A stretch of 64,000 nt of DNA from the NCBI GenBank assembly GCA_002382085.1, contig DFZK01000005.1:124001-188000 (forward strand), given 5' to 3'. Source of the DNA: Sulfurospirillum sp. UBA4058. Its GTDB lineage: Bacteria; Campylobacterota; Campylobacteria; Campylobacterales; Sulfurospirillaceae. A program made the translations under genes and the position numbers. Below the pieces are notes generated by a model. That model searched no databases. It was not told the DNA's origin and saw nothing but the letters and a program-made list of their open reading frames with translations. The number at the start of each line of letters is the position of its first letter. The stretch's first letter is position 1. This document shows, piece after piece, positions 35,950 through 44,792 of this stretch.

Positions 35950-36727
35950 CCAAACTCCTCTCGTGTGTCGCGACCAATCGTAAAGAGGGATTATTACCCT
36001 GTAACGCTTGTAATTTTTTGACCGTTTGTCGATACGCCTTAACGTCTTTCGTAATCATGCGTGTGAATGGGTGTGGTAAGCGGTTTTGCGTCAAGGTTTT
36101 CATATCCCAAACCGCATCGCCGATAAAAAACGTCTCGCCCGCGACGATGCCGTAATGCCCGATGGCATGCCCTGCAAGTTCAATCGCATAATAGTTTTCC
36201 AACACTAAATACCCGTGCGTAAAAGGATGCAAAGACACAGGAAGTTCCACGCGCGGTAAATCTTCGATAAACAGCACCCTTTTTACAAAATCTTCCGGCA
36301 AAAGAGCCGGTAAGAGAGCTTGTGTGAGTTTTGAAAAACGCGAGGTTTTCACATCGCTGATCGCTTCGTAGCCATGTTTGGAACAAATAAATATCGCTTC
36401 GGGGAAGTCACGCAAACCCCCGATATGATCAGCATGAAAGTGGGTGATAAAGATAAAATCAACCGACGTGTTTCCGAGTAAGGCTTTCAACGATTTTTCC
36501 ACGACGACGGGAGTCGTAAGCGCATAGAGTTTTTCGGGAAAGGTTTTGGTTGCTTCAAAAAACCTCGGGGCATAGCCCGTATCGACCAAGAGCGTCTCAT
36601 TAACACTTTCGATTAAGCCCACAATTGCCGGAATGCGTACACTTTTCCACGCTCCTCCTCGAAAGAGCATCGACTCCAAGTGCAAACACTCTCCGACGTT
36701 AAACAGTTTGATTTCGCCATGATGCAT
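35942..36727 (-). CDS. MBL-fold metallo-hydrolase
   Basis: A 261-residue metallo-beta-lactamase-fold hydrolase with the two-metal motif THFHADHIGG at about 96-105, a further His in ELAGHAIGH, Asp in FIGDAVW and a late His in VATHER. Members hydrolyse thioesters, lactones or phosphodiesters. In this operon, release or proofreading of a thioester intermediate is a reasonable guess. It overlaps the upstream epimerase gene by 29 bases. Confidence 0.85.
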   Translation of the reverse strand: MHHGEIKLFNVGECLHLESMLFRGGAWKSVRIPAIVGLIESVNETLLVDTGYAPRFFEATKTFPEKLYALTTPVVVEKSLKALLGNTSVDFIFITHFHADHIGGLRDFPEAIFICSKHGYEAISDVKTSRFSKLTQALLPALLPEDFVKRVLFIEDLPRVELPVSLHPFTHGYLVLENYYAIELAGHAIGHYGIVAGETFFIGDAVWDMKTLTQNRLPHPFTRMITKDVKAYRQTVKKLQALQGNNPSLRLVATHERSLDV

Positions 36728-37661
36728 AACGCTTCATCCCCTCTTCAATCGTAAAAACGGGTGCATACCCTAACACCTCTTTGGCGTTTTGAATATCCAG
36801 CGTTTGATCGGTCGCAATCAGCCCAACCCCATAACGCGTCAAAGGCGGCTCGTGCATCCACCCCCTATTTGCCAAATGCTCCAACATGCGAGCGATAAAG
36901 AGCATCATCCCGTAAGGAAGCGGTTTAAATCTTACATGTAAGCCCAACGTTTGAACGACCAACTCAAAAATTTCCCTCAGCGGTTTAGGTTCGTCGTTGG
37001 TGATGTTAAAAATGCTTTTACTAGGAATCTGTTTGGTCGCCGCAAGGCAAAGCGCATGGACAACGTTTCCCACGTACGTAATGTCCACGATAGGGTTTTT
37101 GCCTTTGATAAGCGGTAAAAAACCCCTGCGCGCGATGCGTTCTACACGAGGTATCAATGCTTGATCGTACTCGCCGAAAATGCCGCGAGGTCGAAGGATG
37201 ATGGAATGAACATCACTTTGTAATACAACCTGTTCGGCTTCGTATTTGCTTTGGGCATAGGCGTTGACAAACGTCTGTGCAATATAGGACTCTTTAACGT
37301 CTCGATGATCGCGGTAGTCAAAGTAGATGCTCGGTGTTGAGACATGCACGATTTTGGGTACGGCATGGTATTTCATGGCGTTCACGACGTTTTGCGTCGC
37401 ACGGACGTTGGCGTTAAAAAACGCTTCGTCACTTCCCCACGGCGAAGAGAGCGCGGCGCAATGAAACACGACGCTAGCAGATTCAAAAGCATGCGTCGTT
37501 GCTTTTTCGTCGCTTAAATCCACGCTTTTAAAGCGTACGCCCAAATCGTGACCGATGGTTTCATTGCGCCCAAGAGCCAACACTTCCCAACCCAACTGCT
37601 TTACATGTAAAACCAAATTGTGCCCAAGACCGCCCGTTGCTCCCGTGACGATCACTTTCAT
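36699..37661 (-). CDS. NAD(P)-dependent epimerase/dehydratase (extended SDR)
   Basis: About 320 residues. An N-terminal GATGGLGHNL nucleotide motif, the VFHCAALSSPW segment, and the catalytic YAQSKYEAE (Tyr-x3-Lys) identify an extended short-chain dehydrogenase of the 3-beta-hydroxysteroid dehydrogenase/OleD type, which reduces or oxidises beta-keto/hydroxy groups. It pairs naturally with the KAS III-like gene just upstream. ATG 37661 shares one base with that gene's stop (TAATG) and has GGGAAGTG upstream; 37676 is an alternative. Confidence 0.85.
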   Translation of the reverse strand: MKVIVTGATGGLGHNLVLHVKQLGWEVLALGRNETIGHDLGVRFKSVDLSDEKATTHAFESASVVFHCAALSSPWGSDEAFFNANVRATQNVVNAMKYHAVPKIVHVSTPSIYFDYRDHRDVKESYIAQTFVNAYAQSKYEAEQVVLQSDVHSIILRPRGIFGEYDQALIPRVERIARRGFLPLIKGKNPIVDITYVGNVVHALCLAATKQIPSKSIFNITNDEPKPLREIFELVVQTLGLHVRFKPLPYGMMLFIARMLEHLANRGWMHEPPLTRYGVGLIATDQTLDIQNAKEVLGYAPVFTIEEGMKRYASWRNQTV

Positions 37662-38641
37662 TAGGGCACTTCCCATACGACAAGTCCGAGCCCAAGCCCG
37701 GCAGAAGTGCCGACCATCATCACTTTTTGTCCGCTTTGAAAGTCATTTTTTTGCATCAATGTTTCAAGCGCGAACGGAATGGACGAGGCAACTTGATTTC
37801 CGTGCGTTTTAAAGATGTCGATCAACTTGGCTTTTTCAATGCCTAAAAGCTTTACCATGTGATCTAAACTGCTCTGGCTTGCTTGATGCGGTACAACCCA
37901 GTCAATGTCGCTCAAACGTAACCGTGCCGAAGCGAGCGTGCGTTCGATAAACTCGGGCAATACCTGTGAGACCAGTTTAAAAAGCCTTTTTCCGTTCATC
38001 TCAAAATTGCTCGTCGTTTTGTATTCGCCCTCAAAACGGTTGGGATGCACTTTGACGCCACACCCTCGCACCTGGCAATAATCGTACCCCGATGAGTGCG
38101 TCTCAAAGTTAGAAACTAAGATACCGCCGCTTTTGCTTTGAGAGACGATCATCGCCGAAGCGCCATCACCAAAAATACCCGCCGTACGAATATCGCTCCA
38201 ATCCAAGCCCACCGAATGCACGTCACACGAGACAATCAGAATGGTACGATAGCTTTCAAACAGATGCGACGCAAGCTCAAACGCCCTTAAAACGCTAAGG
38301 CAGGTCATGTTCACGTCAAAACTGGCGATAGGTCGCTTAGGATTCAAAAGGCGATGAAGCCCTGCTGCATTGTAAGGGATAGCTTGCTCCATCGTCGCAC
38401 CCGATTGGATGATACAATCGATCTCATCGATACTCATTTGCGCGTTTTGAAGAGCTTTTTGCACCGCTTTTAAGGCAAGTTCATTGGGGTTATGACCTTG
38501 GTAAAAATGACGTTTTACAAGCCCCGTCGTCTTTTCGATACGCCCTTGTTCTAAATTCAAAGCATCATCGAGTTGTGCCGATGTCACTTCATTTGAAGGT
38601 AAAGCCGTACCGATGCCGAGAATGGAAATGGCGTGCGACAT
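37661..38641 (-). CDS. 3-oxoacyl-ACP synthase III-like condensing enzyme
   Basis: About 326 residues with a complete KAS III triad: Cys114 (NMTCLSVLRA), His252 (VPHQAS) and Asn282 (THGNQVASS). Such thiolase-fold enzymes make a carbon-carbon bond between an acyl thioester and malonyl-ACP, or head-to-head as in OleA. It is an accessory copy, lying in a cluster and not with fatty-acid genes. ATG 38641 is chosen for AGAGGAG at correct spacing; the frame is open to 38668. Confidence 0.88.
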   Translation of the reverse strand: MSHAISILGIGTALPSNEVTSAQLDDALNLEQGRIEKTTGLVKRHFYQGHNPNELALKAVQKALQNAQMSIDEIDCIIQSGATMEQAIPYNAAGLHRLLNPKRPIASFDVNMTCLSVLRAFELASHLFESYRTILIVSCDVHSVGLDWSDIRTAGIFGDGASAMIVSQSKSGGILVSNFETHSSGYDYCQVRGCGVKVHPNRFEGEYKTTSNFEMNGKRLFKLVSQVLPEFIERTLASARLRLSDIDWVVPHQASQSSLDHMVKLLGIEKAKLIDIFKTHGNQVASSIPFALETLMQKNDFQSGQKVMMVGTSAGLGLGLVVWEVP

Positions 38642-38671
38642 ATCAAGAACTCCTCTTTGTTTTATCAATGC

Positions 38672-39946
38672 TTACATGTAAGATGCATCGAGCCTTTTTT
38701 TTAAGACTGCTCCGATCCAAATCGCTACGATGCCCGTACCGATTGCTGCGACCAAAAAGATGTGTGGCATACTCCACGAAGCGTCGCTTAAAACCATTGT
38801 CAATACCGCCCCGAGCACCATGAAAAGCGCATTTAAGATGTTGTTGGCGGCGATGATGCGTGAACGAAAAGCAGGCTCACTGTGCCCTTGCATAAGGGCG
38901 TAAAGCGGAACGCTAAAGAGTCCACCAAAAAGTGCGATAAGCGTTAAGTCGATCAAGATATGCCAAAATGCTAGGCTTGAAAAAAGATCGGTTACGGCTA
39001 CAAAATGAGAAGACGTCAGCGCAAAGTCGACACCAAAAACACCCATGCCTAAAGCACCTACGAGAATGAGCGAAGGGCGCACGCCGTGGTGACTGAGTTT
39101 TTCGCACAAGAAAGAGCCCACGCCGATGCCGACGGTAAAAAGACTGAGCAAAAGCGTTACTGTCGTCTCATCGCCTTCTAAAACGACTTTGACAAATGCG
39201 GGAAATTGCGAAAGCAAGAGCGCGCCATACAACCAAAACCATGAAATAGCAACGATGGAGAGAAACACGGTTTTGTTTGCATAGGAAAGTTTCAGTGTTT
39301 GTACCGTTTGCGCGAAGATGTTGTACGAAAGGCTCATTTGTGCATTCAACGAAGGTGCGGTAGGAATGAAGCGACTGCATACGTAGCCGATCAGTGCGAT
39401 TGCCATGCCCATAGCACCTGCGATGATGCCGCCGTACGTTGAAGCGGCGATAAGTCCTCCTCCAAGCGTGCCTAACAAAATCGCTCCAAAGGTTCCCGAC
39501 TCGACCAAGGCGTTTGCCGTAACCAATTCGTTTTCGCCCATATGTTGGGGAATGATGGCGTATTTGATCGGTCCAAAAAGCGTTGAATGCAAGCCCATCC
39601 CAAAGACGACGACCAAAAGCAGGCTGAACCAATGCATGTAAAACCCAAGCGTGGCAATGCTCATCAAAGCAAACTCCAAAAGCTTGACCAAACGGGTAAG
39701 CGTTGCTTTGTCGTATTTATCCGCGAGTGCGCCTGCCAGTCCCGAAAAGAGAAAAAAAGGCACGATAAAGATCGCCCCGATCAGCGGTGCTAAAATTTCC
39801 AAAGGTAAACTCGTCCAAGCACCCGCGTGAAACGTGACCAAAATAGCCAAGGTATTTTTGAAAATATTGTCGTTAAACGCACCTAAAAACTGTACCGTAA
39901 ACAACGGCGCGAACCGTTTGGTTTTTAAAAGGTAAAAAGCACTCAT
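38672..39946 (-). CDS. MFS transporter, LplT (lysophospholipid) type
   Basis: A 424-residue, twelve-helix major facilitator with the N-terminal FAPLFTVQFLGAFNDNIFKN pattern of lysophospholipid transporter LplT. LplT flips lysophospholipids inward for re-acylation by Aas. It overlaps the Aas-like gene by 4 bases, as the lplT-aas pair does in enteric bacteria. Its stop codon lies inside a TTACATGTAA copy. Confidence 0.85.
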   Translation of the reverse strand: MSAFYLLKTKRFAPLFTVQFLGAFNDNIFKNTLAILVTFHAGAWTSLPLEILAPLIGAIFIVPFFLFSGLAGALADKYDKATLTRLVKLLEFALMSIATLGFYMHWFSLLLVVVFGMGLHSTLFGPIKYAIIPQHMGENELVTANALVESGTFGAILLGTLGGGLIAASTYGGIIAGAMGMAIALIGYVCSRFIPTAPSLNAQMSLSYNIFAQTVQTLKLSYANKTVFLSIVAISWFWLYGALLLSQFPAFVKVVLEGDETTVTLLLSLFTVGIGVGSFLCEKLSHHGVRPSLILVGALGMGVFGVDFALTSSHFVAVTDLFSSLAFWHILIDLTLIALFGGLFSVPLYALMQGHSEPAFRSRIIAANNILNALFMVLGAVLTMVLSDASWSMPHIFLVAAIGTGIVAIWIGAVLKKRLDASYM

Positions 39947-42078
39947 GCGATCTCGCTTGCCATGGATTTTAAGGTGACATAATCGGTTTTGCCCGTGCCT
40001 AAAAGCGGCAATGCTTCCACATGGACGATTTTGCGGGGTACGGCAATTTCAGGGAAACCGTTGCTTTGCGCACTTTTTTGCAACACATCTCGGGTTAGGT
40101 TTTTATCGGTCGTAAAGAGCACGATCGCTTCACCTCTGGTCGCATCGGGGATGGATGAGCTGGCGTGTAAAAAGCCGTTGGAGCTGAGCGTCGCTAGTTT
40201 TTCCACCGACTCTAAAGAAATCATCTCACCGGCGATCTTGGCGAAACGTTTGACACGCCCTTTGATCTGCACAAACCCAGATTCGTCGATGCTCACGATG
40301 TCGCCCGTGTTATACCACCCCTCGCCTGCTTCAGACGTTGGTTTTTCCAAAACACCCGGATTTTCAGCGCGCAAATAACCGCTCATGACATTTGCACCTT
40401 TTACATGTAAAATGCCACCCTCTTCTATGCCTGGTACGGGAATCAGTTTATGCGCAATGCCCGGCAAGATCTGCCCCACCGTTCCTTTTTTGTACGCCAT
40501 CGGCGTATTGACCGCGATAACGGGTGCTGTTTCAGTGGCACCGTACCCTTCAAAGATGCGCAAACCAAACTTCTCAAACCAAAGCTCACGCACATTTTCA
40601 GCGAGCTTTTCAGCCCCAGCAATGACGTAGCGCACACGGTAAAAATCGTACGGATGGGCGTGTCGCGCGTAGTTGTGCAAAAAGGTACTCGTCCCTAACA
40701 AAATCGTGCAAGACCTATCGTACGCAATCTCTGGAATGACACGGTAATGAAGCGGTGAAGGGTACATAAAAAGGTGCATTCCTCTAAAGATAGGTAGCAG
40801 TGAACCCGCCGTGAGACCAAACGAGTGAAAAATCGGCAGAGCATTAAGCATTTTATCTTCGGTAGAAAAATCCACGATGGAGCTGATTTGAGCGATATTG
40901 GCAAGTAACGCTTCATGCGAGAGTACCACGCCTTTAGGTTTGCCTTCACTGCCTGAGGTAAATAAAATAACCGCACTCTCTTTTTCATCTTGAGAAATTG
41001 CAACAAGGCGTGGAAAATGAATCGCATAGAGCATTAACCACAGTTTGTCCCATAGACGCATTGACGCTTTTAAGTCTTCAAGATAGACAATGCACACACC
41101 GTGTAAGGCTTCTAATTTCGGAGCGAGTTTCGCTTGTTCCACAAAGGCTTTGGAGGTGACGATCGTTTTAATCTTTGCCGCGTCACACGCACTTTGTAAA
41201 CCGTCCACGCCTGCGGTGAAGTTCAGCATAGCAGGAATGCGTTTCATGCCTGAGAGTCCTAAAACCAGCGCAAGGGAAGCAACCGCCGTTGGCATCAAAA
41301 CGCCTACCGATTCGTCTTTTTGCGTGATAGGGCTTATGAGTCGTCCCAAACCTAGTGCCATCTTCAGAAGCTGTGCGTAGGTGTACTCGACTTGTTTGAT
41401 GTCTTCAACAATGGCTTTATTTTGCCCGTATGTTTCGATTGCGTCCAAAAAGGTACCAAAAAGATCATTGGCAGGACGTGCATCAAACGAGCACTCTTGC
41501 ATCAACCGTCGCATCGCTTCACCGGAGAGCAGACGTCTTTCATGCGATGTTCCCTCATGCGAAACAGCGAGTTTGGTGGGCGTGCAATAACGAAGCGAAA
41601 TCTGTGGAAAAAGCCTGTGCGGATAGCTCTTTGGCATACGTGAAAGCCTGCTAAACGTCGCCCCTTGAATGATGATCGGCACTACCGTCGCACCCGTTTT
41701 AACCGCGACAAAGGCACTGCCTTCGTAAATCTTCATCAAACTGCCCGTCGTCGTAATGCGCCCTTCGGGGAAGATAACCACGGGTCGTCCGCTCTCCACC
41801 AAACGAATGACCGCCTTAATCGCCATCGGATTGGACGGATCGACGGTAAGATGGTCTGCTAACATCAAAAAAAGCCTTACCAAAGGGTTTTTAGCGATTT
41901 GCGTGTTGATGATAAACACAGGCGCAACGGGCAACATCGCACCCAAAATCAGCCCGTCTAAAAACGACTGATGATTGGCGATGATGAGCATCGGCTCATG
42001 ACGATTGGCTGTAAAATGCCCGTGAACACGTAGTTTAAATAAAAAACGTAAAATGATGCGAAGTGCTGTTTTAATCAT
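39943..42078 (-). CDS. Aas-like fusion: acyltransferase plus acyl-ACP/CoA synthetase
   Basis: A 711-residue fusion. Residues about 20-190 are a PlsC acyltransferase (ANHQSFLDG with His-x4-Asp, FPEGRIT). From about 205 on is an AMP-binding synthetase (ILFTSGSEGKPKGVVLSH, GYGATETAP, YNTGDIVSID, final GTGKTDY). In Aas these halves activate a fatty acid on ACP and attach it to a lysophospholipid. With the LplT-like partner this would be a lipid repair pair, but the ArsR start and the following condensing/oxidising genes suggest it feeds a special lipid pathway. First enzyme gene of the operon. Confidence 0.88.
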   Translation of the reverse strand: MIKTALRIILRFLFKLRVHGHFTANRHEPMLIIANHQSFLDGLILGAMLPVAPVFIINTQIAKNPLVRLFLMLADHLTVDPSNPMAIKAVIRLVESGRPVVIFPEGRITTTGSLMKIYEGSAFVAVKTGATVVPIIIQGATFSRLSRMPKSYPHRLFPQISLRYCTPTKLAVSHEGTSHERRLLSGEAMRRLMQECSFDARPANDLFGTFLDAIETYGQNKAIVEDIKQVEYTYAQLLKMALGLGRLISPITQKDESVGVLMPTAVASLALVLGLSGMKRIPAMLNFTAGVDGLQSACDAAKIKTIVTSKAFVEQAKLAPKLEALHGVCIVYLEDLKASMRLWDKLWLMLYAIHFPRLVAISQDEKESAVILFTSGSEGKPKGVVLSHEALLANIAQISSIVDFSTEDKMLNALPIFHSFGLTAGSLLPIFRGMHLFMYPSPLHYRVIPEIAYDRSCTILLGTSTFLHNYARHAHPYDFYRVRYVIAGAEKLAENVRELWFEKFGLRIFEGYGATETAPVIAVNTPMAYKKGTVGQILPGIAHKLIPVPGIEEGGILHVKGANVMSGYLRAENPGVLEKPTSEAGEGWYNTGDIVSIDESGFVQIKGRVKRFAKIAGEMISLESVEKLATLSSNGFLHASSSIPDATRGEAIVLFTTDKNLTRDVLQKSAQSNGFPEIAVPRKIVHVEALPLLGTGKTDYVTLKSMASEIA

Positions 42079-42079
42079 G

Positions 42080-42388
42080 TTAGTTTCCGTGTAGATAGTC
42101 TAAAACATTGTTAAACGTGGCTTCCAAAAGCGGTTTGTTCACCCAAAACCACACCTCTTTGCCGATTTTCTCGCTTAAAAGCACTTCGGCTTGATGGAGG
42201 ATTTTGAGATGATGCGAAACCGTGGTGCGTGCCAAAGGAGAAAGTTCAGCGATTTGCCCAGCATTAAGGCGCTCTCCATCTTCAAAGAGTAAAAGAATTC
42301 TTTGACGGTGCGCGTCGCCTAAAGCCATAAAAATGGCAGACATCGGTTTCCATTCAACCGGTAAATCTTTGGCGTACTGTGTTTGCAT
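42080..42388 (-). CDS. ArsR-family transcriptional regulator
   Basis: A 102-residue winged-helix protein (FMALGDAHRQRILLLFEDGERLNAGQIAELSPLARTTVSHHLKIL divided over residues 20-64). It contains no cysteine, so it is not a thiol metal sensor of the ArsR/SmtB kind and may sense another ligand. It is the first gene of the ten-gene operon, one base before the Aas-like gene, so it probably controls the operon by autoregulation. Its start codon follows the leader ATTTAGGAATATAA that recurs before two other units (see 48712 and 49851). Confidence 0.85.
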   Translation of the reverse strand: MQTQYAKDLPVEWKPMSAIFMALGDAHRQRILLLFEDGERLNAGQIAELSPLARTTVSHHLKILHQAEVLLSEKIGKEVWFWVNKPLLEATFNNVLDYLHGN

Positions 42389-42389
42389 C

Positions 42390-42403
42390 TTATATTCCTA
42401 AAT
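42390..42403 (-). promoter_or_regulatory. Shared leader motif before arsR gene
   Basis: ATTTAGGAATATAA ends one base before the ATG of the ArsR-type gene. The same 14 bases lie before the CDP-alcohol transferase gene (48712-48725), and a close form before the amidohydrolase gene (49851-49863). It contains the ribosome site AGGA, which explains only part of the identity. Confidence 0.5.
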
Positions 42404-42511
42404 GTTTAAGTTTATCGACATAATAATCTTTTTTGTCTTAAGTATTTCTTAGAGAATGGTGGGATTGGGCTTTACATGTAAAAATCAACACCTCTTTAAA
42501 TAATTGAACGC

Positions 42512-43393
42512 TCATCTTCTTTCTTCAAAAAGGATTATTAGATATAAATTTGTTTTTACAGTATTCAAATCCATTTTATGATCTGATGGCATTTGATGAT
42601 TGGTAGTAATAACTTCAAGTGTATTTTTTAGATTCTGAGTGATTGGTTCTGAAAGTGTGTATCTGTATGTGCCATTCAATTTTGACCACATTGTTGAAAA
42701 GACAAAAAATTTAAAAAATATTGCACATACGATAATTAGCACTGGAATCGTATGTATTAATTTTACATCATTCTTTAAGTATTGTTTTAGCATCCAATAA
42801 AAAATAGCACTATAAAAATAAAGGACAAAAACAATAAAAATTTTATTGATATTGCCTACAAAACAACCATTGCAAGGTAAGTACAAAATGCTCATCGGAG
42901 TTATTCTAGTTTGAGATATTGTATATAATTGCAACTCAATATTCCCATCCAATTGCTTGATAAATGCTATTTGTTCATCTAAATTTTCGCCAATATTGTA
43001 TACCTCTAAAATGGTAATACGTGCAAAGGGCATCAATACTAAAGATTTTTCGAATTGAATTTCGACCAAGGAAGATGGAAAATAGTATTTGAAATGAGGG
43101 TTTGATTTTATATGTTTTTCTAAAATAAAACCTTGATAGATGGAACTTATGATTAACCCGACATAGAGAGCCACAACGCATAGAATAGCCCACTTTGAAA
43201 ATAAAAGCGATATCTTAAAAAACCACTCTTTTTTACTATAAAGGATCAAAAGTAACAGCGAAAAACAAAAGATTCCAATGTTCACGATAAAAAGATAATT
43301 AGCATTATTTAATGCGATACCTAAGATATTAAAAGCACATATTGCTACAAAAAGAGCTATAAAGTGTACTAAACGTTGAAGAAGTAAATTCAT
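42512..43393 (-). CDS. Hypothetical AT-rich membrane protein
   Basis: A 293-residue protein I do not recognise. Three membrane helices lie in the first 100 residues, a soluble segment of about 90 residues follows (with CNGC near 177), then two more helices and a soluble tail. It is clearly more AT-rich than both flanking lipid operons and stands alone, separated by 123 and 71 bases, so it looks like a later arrival. No function can be given. Confidence 0.65.
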   Translation of the reverse strand: MNLLLQRLVHFIALFVAICAFNILGIALNNANYLFIVNIGIFCFSLLLLILYSKKEWFFKISLLFSKWAILCVVALYVGLIISSIYQGFILEKHIKSNPHFKYYFPSSLVEIQFEKSLVLMPFARITILEVYNIGENLDEQIAFIKQLDGNIELQLYTISQTRITPMSILYLPCNGCFVGNINKIFIVFVLYFYSAIFYWMLKQYLKNDVKLIHTIPVLIIVCAIFFKFFVFSTMWSKLNGTYRYTLSEPITQNLKNTLEVITTNHQMPSDHKMDLNTVKTNLYLIILFEERR

Positions 43394-43464
43394 CTTCTTT
43401 TCACTCTTTTACAAGGCATTTAACTTCCTCCATTTCCTTAAATAACTTATTTTTGCTTACTACT

Positions 43465-44790
43465 TCAACCCTTCTTCTGCTCTTCCAAATACGTTGCATA
43501 AAGACTTAGACTTACATGCATATATTTTGAACTGACATATGCCGGTCGGATTTTGCGTAAGCGTTCATGTATCTGCTCTAACGAGTCGCCTTGATACATA
43601 AGCCATGCGCAAATCGCTAAAATACTACGTGAAAGCCCTAAAGCACAATGCACGTAAATCCCCTCTTCTTTATACTTTTCTATGAGTAAAACAACTTCAT
43701 GAAGAGCCTCCGTAGAGGGAATGGTCAAATCCAAAAAAGCAAATCTGGTTTGAGAAACAAAACCCTGGTGACATTGATGTTCTAACGCTAAATTCACGAT
43801 ATGGTTAATCCCTGCTTCTTTTAAACGTGCGTACTCTTTTTTATCAGGATAGCGTCCCACATAAACTCGCTCTTGTACCTGTGCGAAAAGTGGCAATTTT
43901 CGTTTATACCATCGCCATGATAGATTGGTACCTATAAAATAAGGCGCAAAAAGAACCCATTGCCACCACGATGCTTGTGCATTTTTACCGGCAATCAACT
44001 CATTAAAACCAAACGCATAAACGATGCTCACCAAAAGCAGTGATACAAAAATCCAAAGTAAAAACAAGGAGTGCGCATAAAAGGCTCCCACTAAAAACAT
44101 TAAAGCTCCGCTGAGATAATAAAGCCCTACCTTTAAACTTCGCGGTGTCATAAAGCGGTTTAAAAGCGGATTGTTTTTTTGAGAAGGAATCAACCCAATA
44201 GCACATAAGCCCATCATAAAACCCGTAGGCAAATCTATAAAATGGTGTTGATAGACGAAAAGCGTCGATAAGGCAATAAGCCAAAACCAAAGTGCCACGA
44301 CGTACTTTACCATACGATTTTCTAAATGATCTCGCATCGAAACCCACAACACCACGGCAAAGCTGATATGCAAAGAAGGCAGTTGGTTGTAGGGTAAATC
44401 CGCCAAAAGTAGATCGAACAAAAAACGGTATGAGTCTGTTTGAGGCTTGACAAATGCAAATTGCAACGGGAAAAGCACAAAAATAAGAACAGACGCTACG
44501 ACAATAAACAGTACTCGCAACGAGAGCGTACGCAGTTCAAGCCTTGTTTGCGGCAACAAAAAGGCGATACAAAACATCACGTCCGAGGACATATAAGGGA
44601 TAATAAACGAGGAAATAAAAGGAATTTGACGTTCCCATTCCCCATAAAAAGAGGAATGAGGCGCTGTCATATGGGCATACTGATTGGCGGCACCGTAAAG
44701 GATAAAAAAGAGTGCTCCCATGAAGAGCGTCCAAACAAAACGCTCTTTGAGTGTTGCAGGGGCTTGTAATTTTGCATCAAACGCATACAT
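43465..44790 (-). CDS. PAP2-like membrane domain fused to dual-specificity phosphatase
   Basis: A 441-residue fusion. The first 290 residues hold about eight helices with PAP2-type residues (YNQLPSLHISFA; HHFIDLPTG), like the inositolphosphorylceramide-synthase branch. Residues about 300-441 are a cytoplasmic dual-specificity phosphatase with the Cys-x5-Arg loop HCALGLSRS. Enzymes of this latter kind (PTPMT1) dephosphorylate phosphatidylglycerophosphate or phosphoinositides. As the last gene of a phospholipid head-group operon, a lipid-phosphate phosphatase role fits well, though it is inferred. Confidence 0.85.
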   Translation of the reverse strand: MYAFDAKLQAPATLKERFVWTLFMGALFFILYGAANQYAHMTAPHSSFYGEWERQIPFISSFIIPYMSSDVMFCIAFLLPQTRLELRTLSLRVLFIVVASVLIFVLFPLQFAFVKPQTDSYRFLFDLLLADLPYNQLPSLHISFAVVLWVSMRDHLENRMVKYVVALWFWLIALSTLFVYQHHFIDLPTGFMMGLCAIGLIPSQKNNPLLNRFMTPRSLKVGLYYLSGALMFLVGAFYAHSLFLLWIFVSLLLVSIVYAFGFNELIAGKNAQASWWQWVLFAPYFIGTNLSWRWYKRKLPLFAQVQERVYVGRYPDKKEYARLKEAGINHIVNLALEHQCHQGFVSQTRFAFLDLTIPSTEALHEVVLLIEKYKEEGIYVHCALGLSRSILAICAWLMYQGDSLEQIHERLRKIRPAYVSSKYMHVSLSLYATYLEEQKKG

Positions 44791-44792
44791 GC

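Noticed and set aside
35942..36727. Acyl-homoserine-lactone lactonase
   Set aside because: The metal motif is shared by the whole MBL fold; nothing specific to lactonases is visible.
36699..42078. OleABCD olefin pathway
   Set aside because: A KAS III and an OleD-like SDR are present, but no OleB-type hydrolase, and the ligases differ in kind and number.
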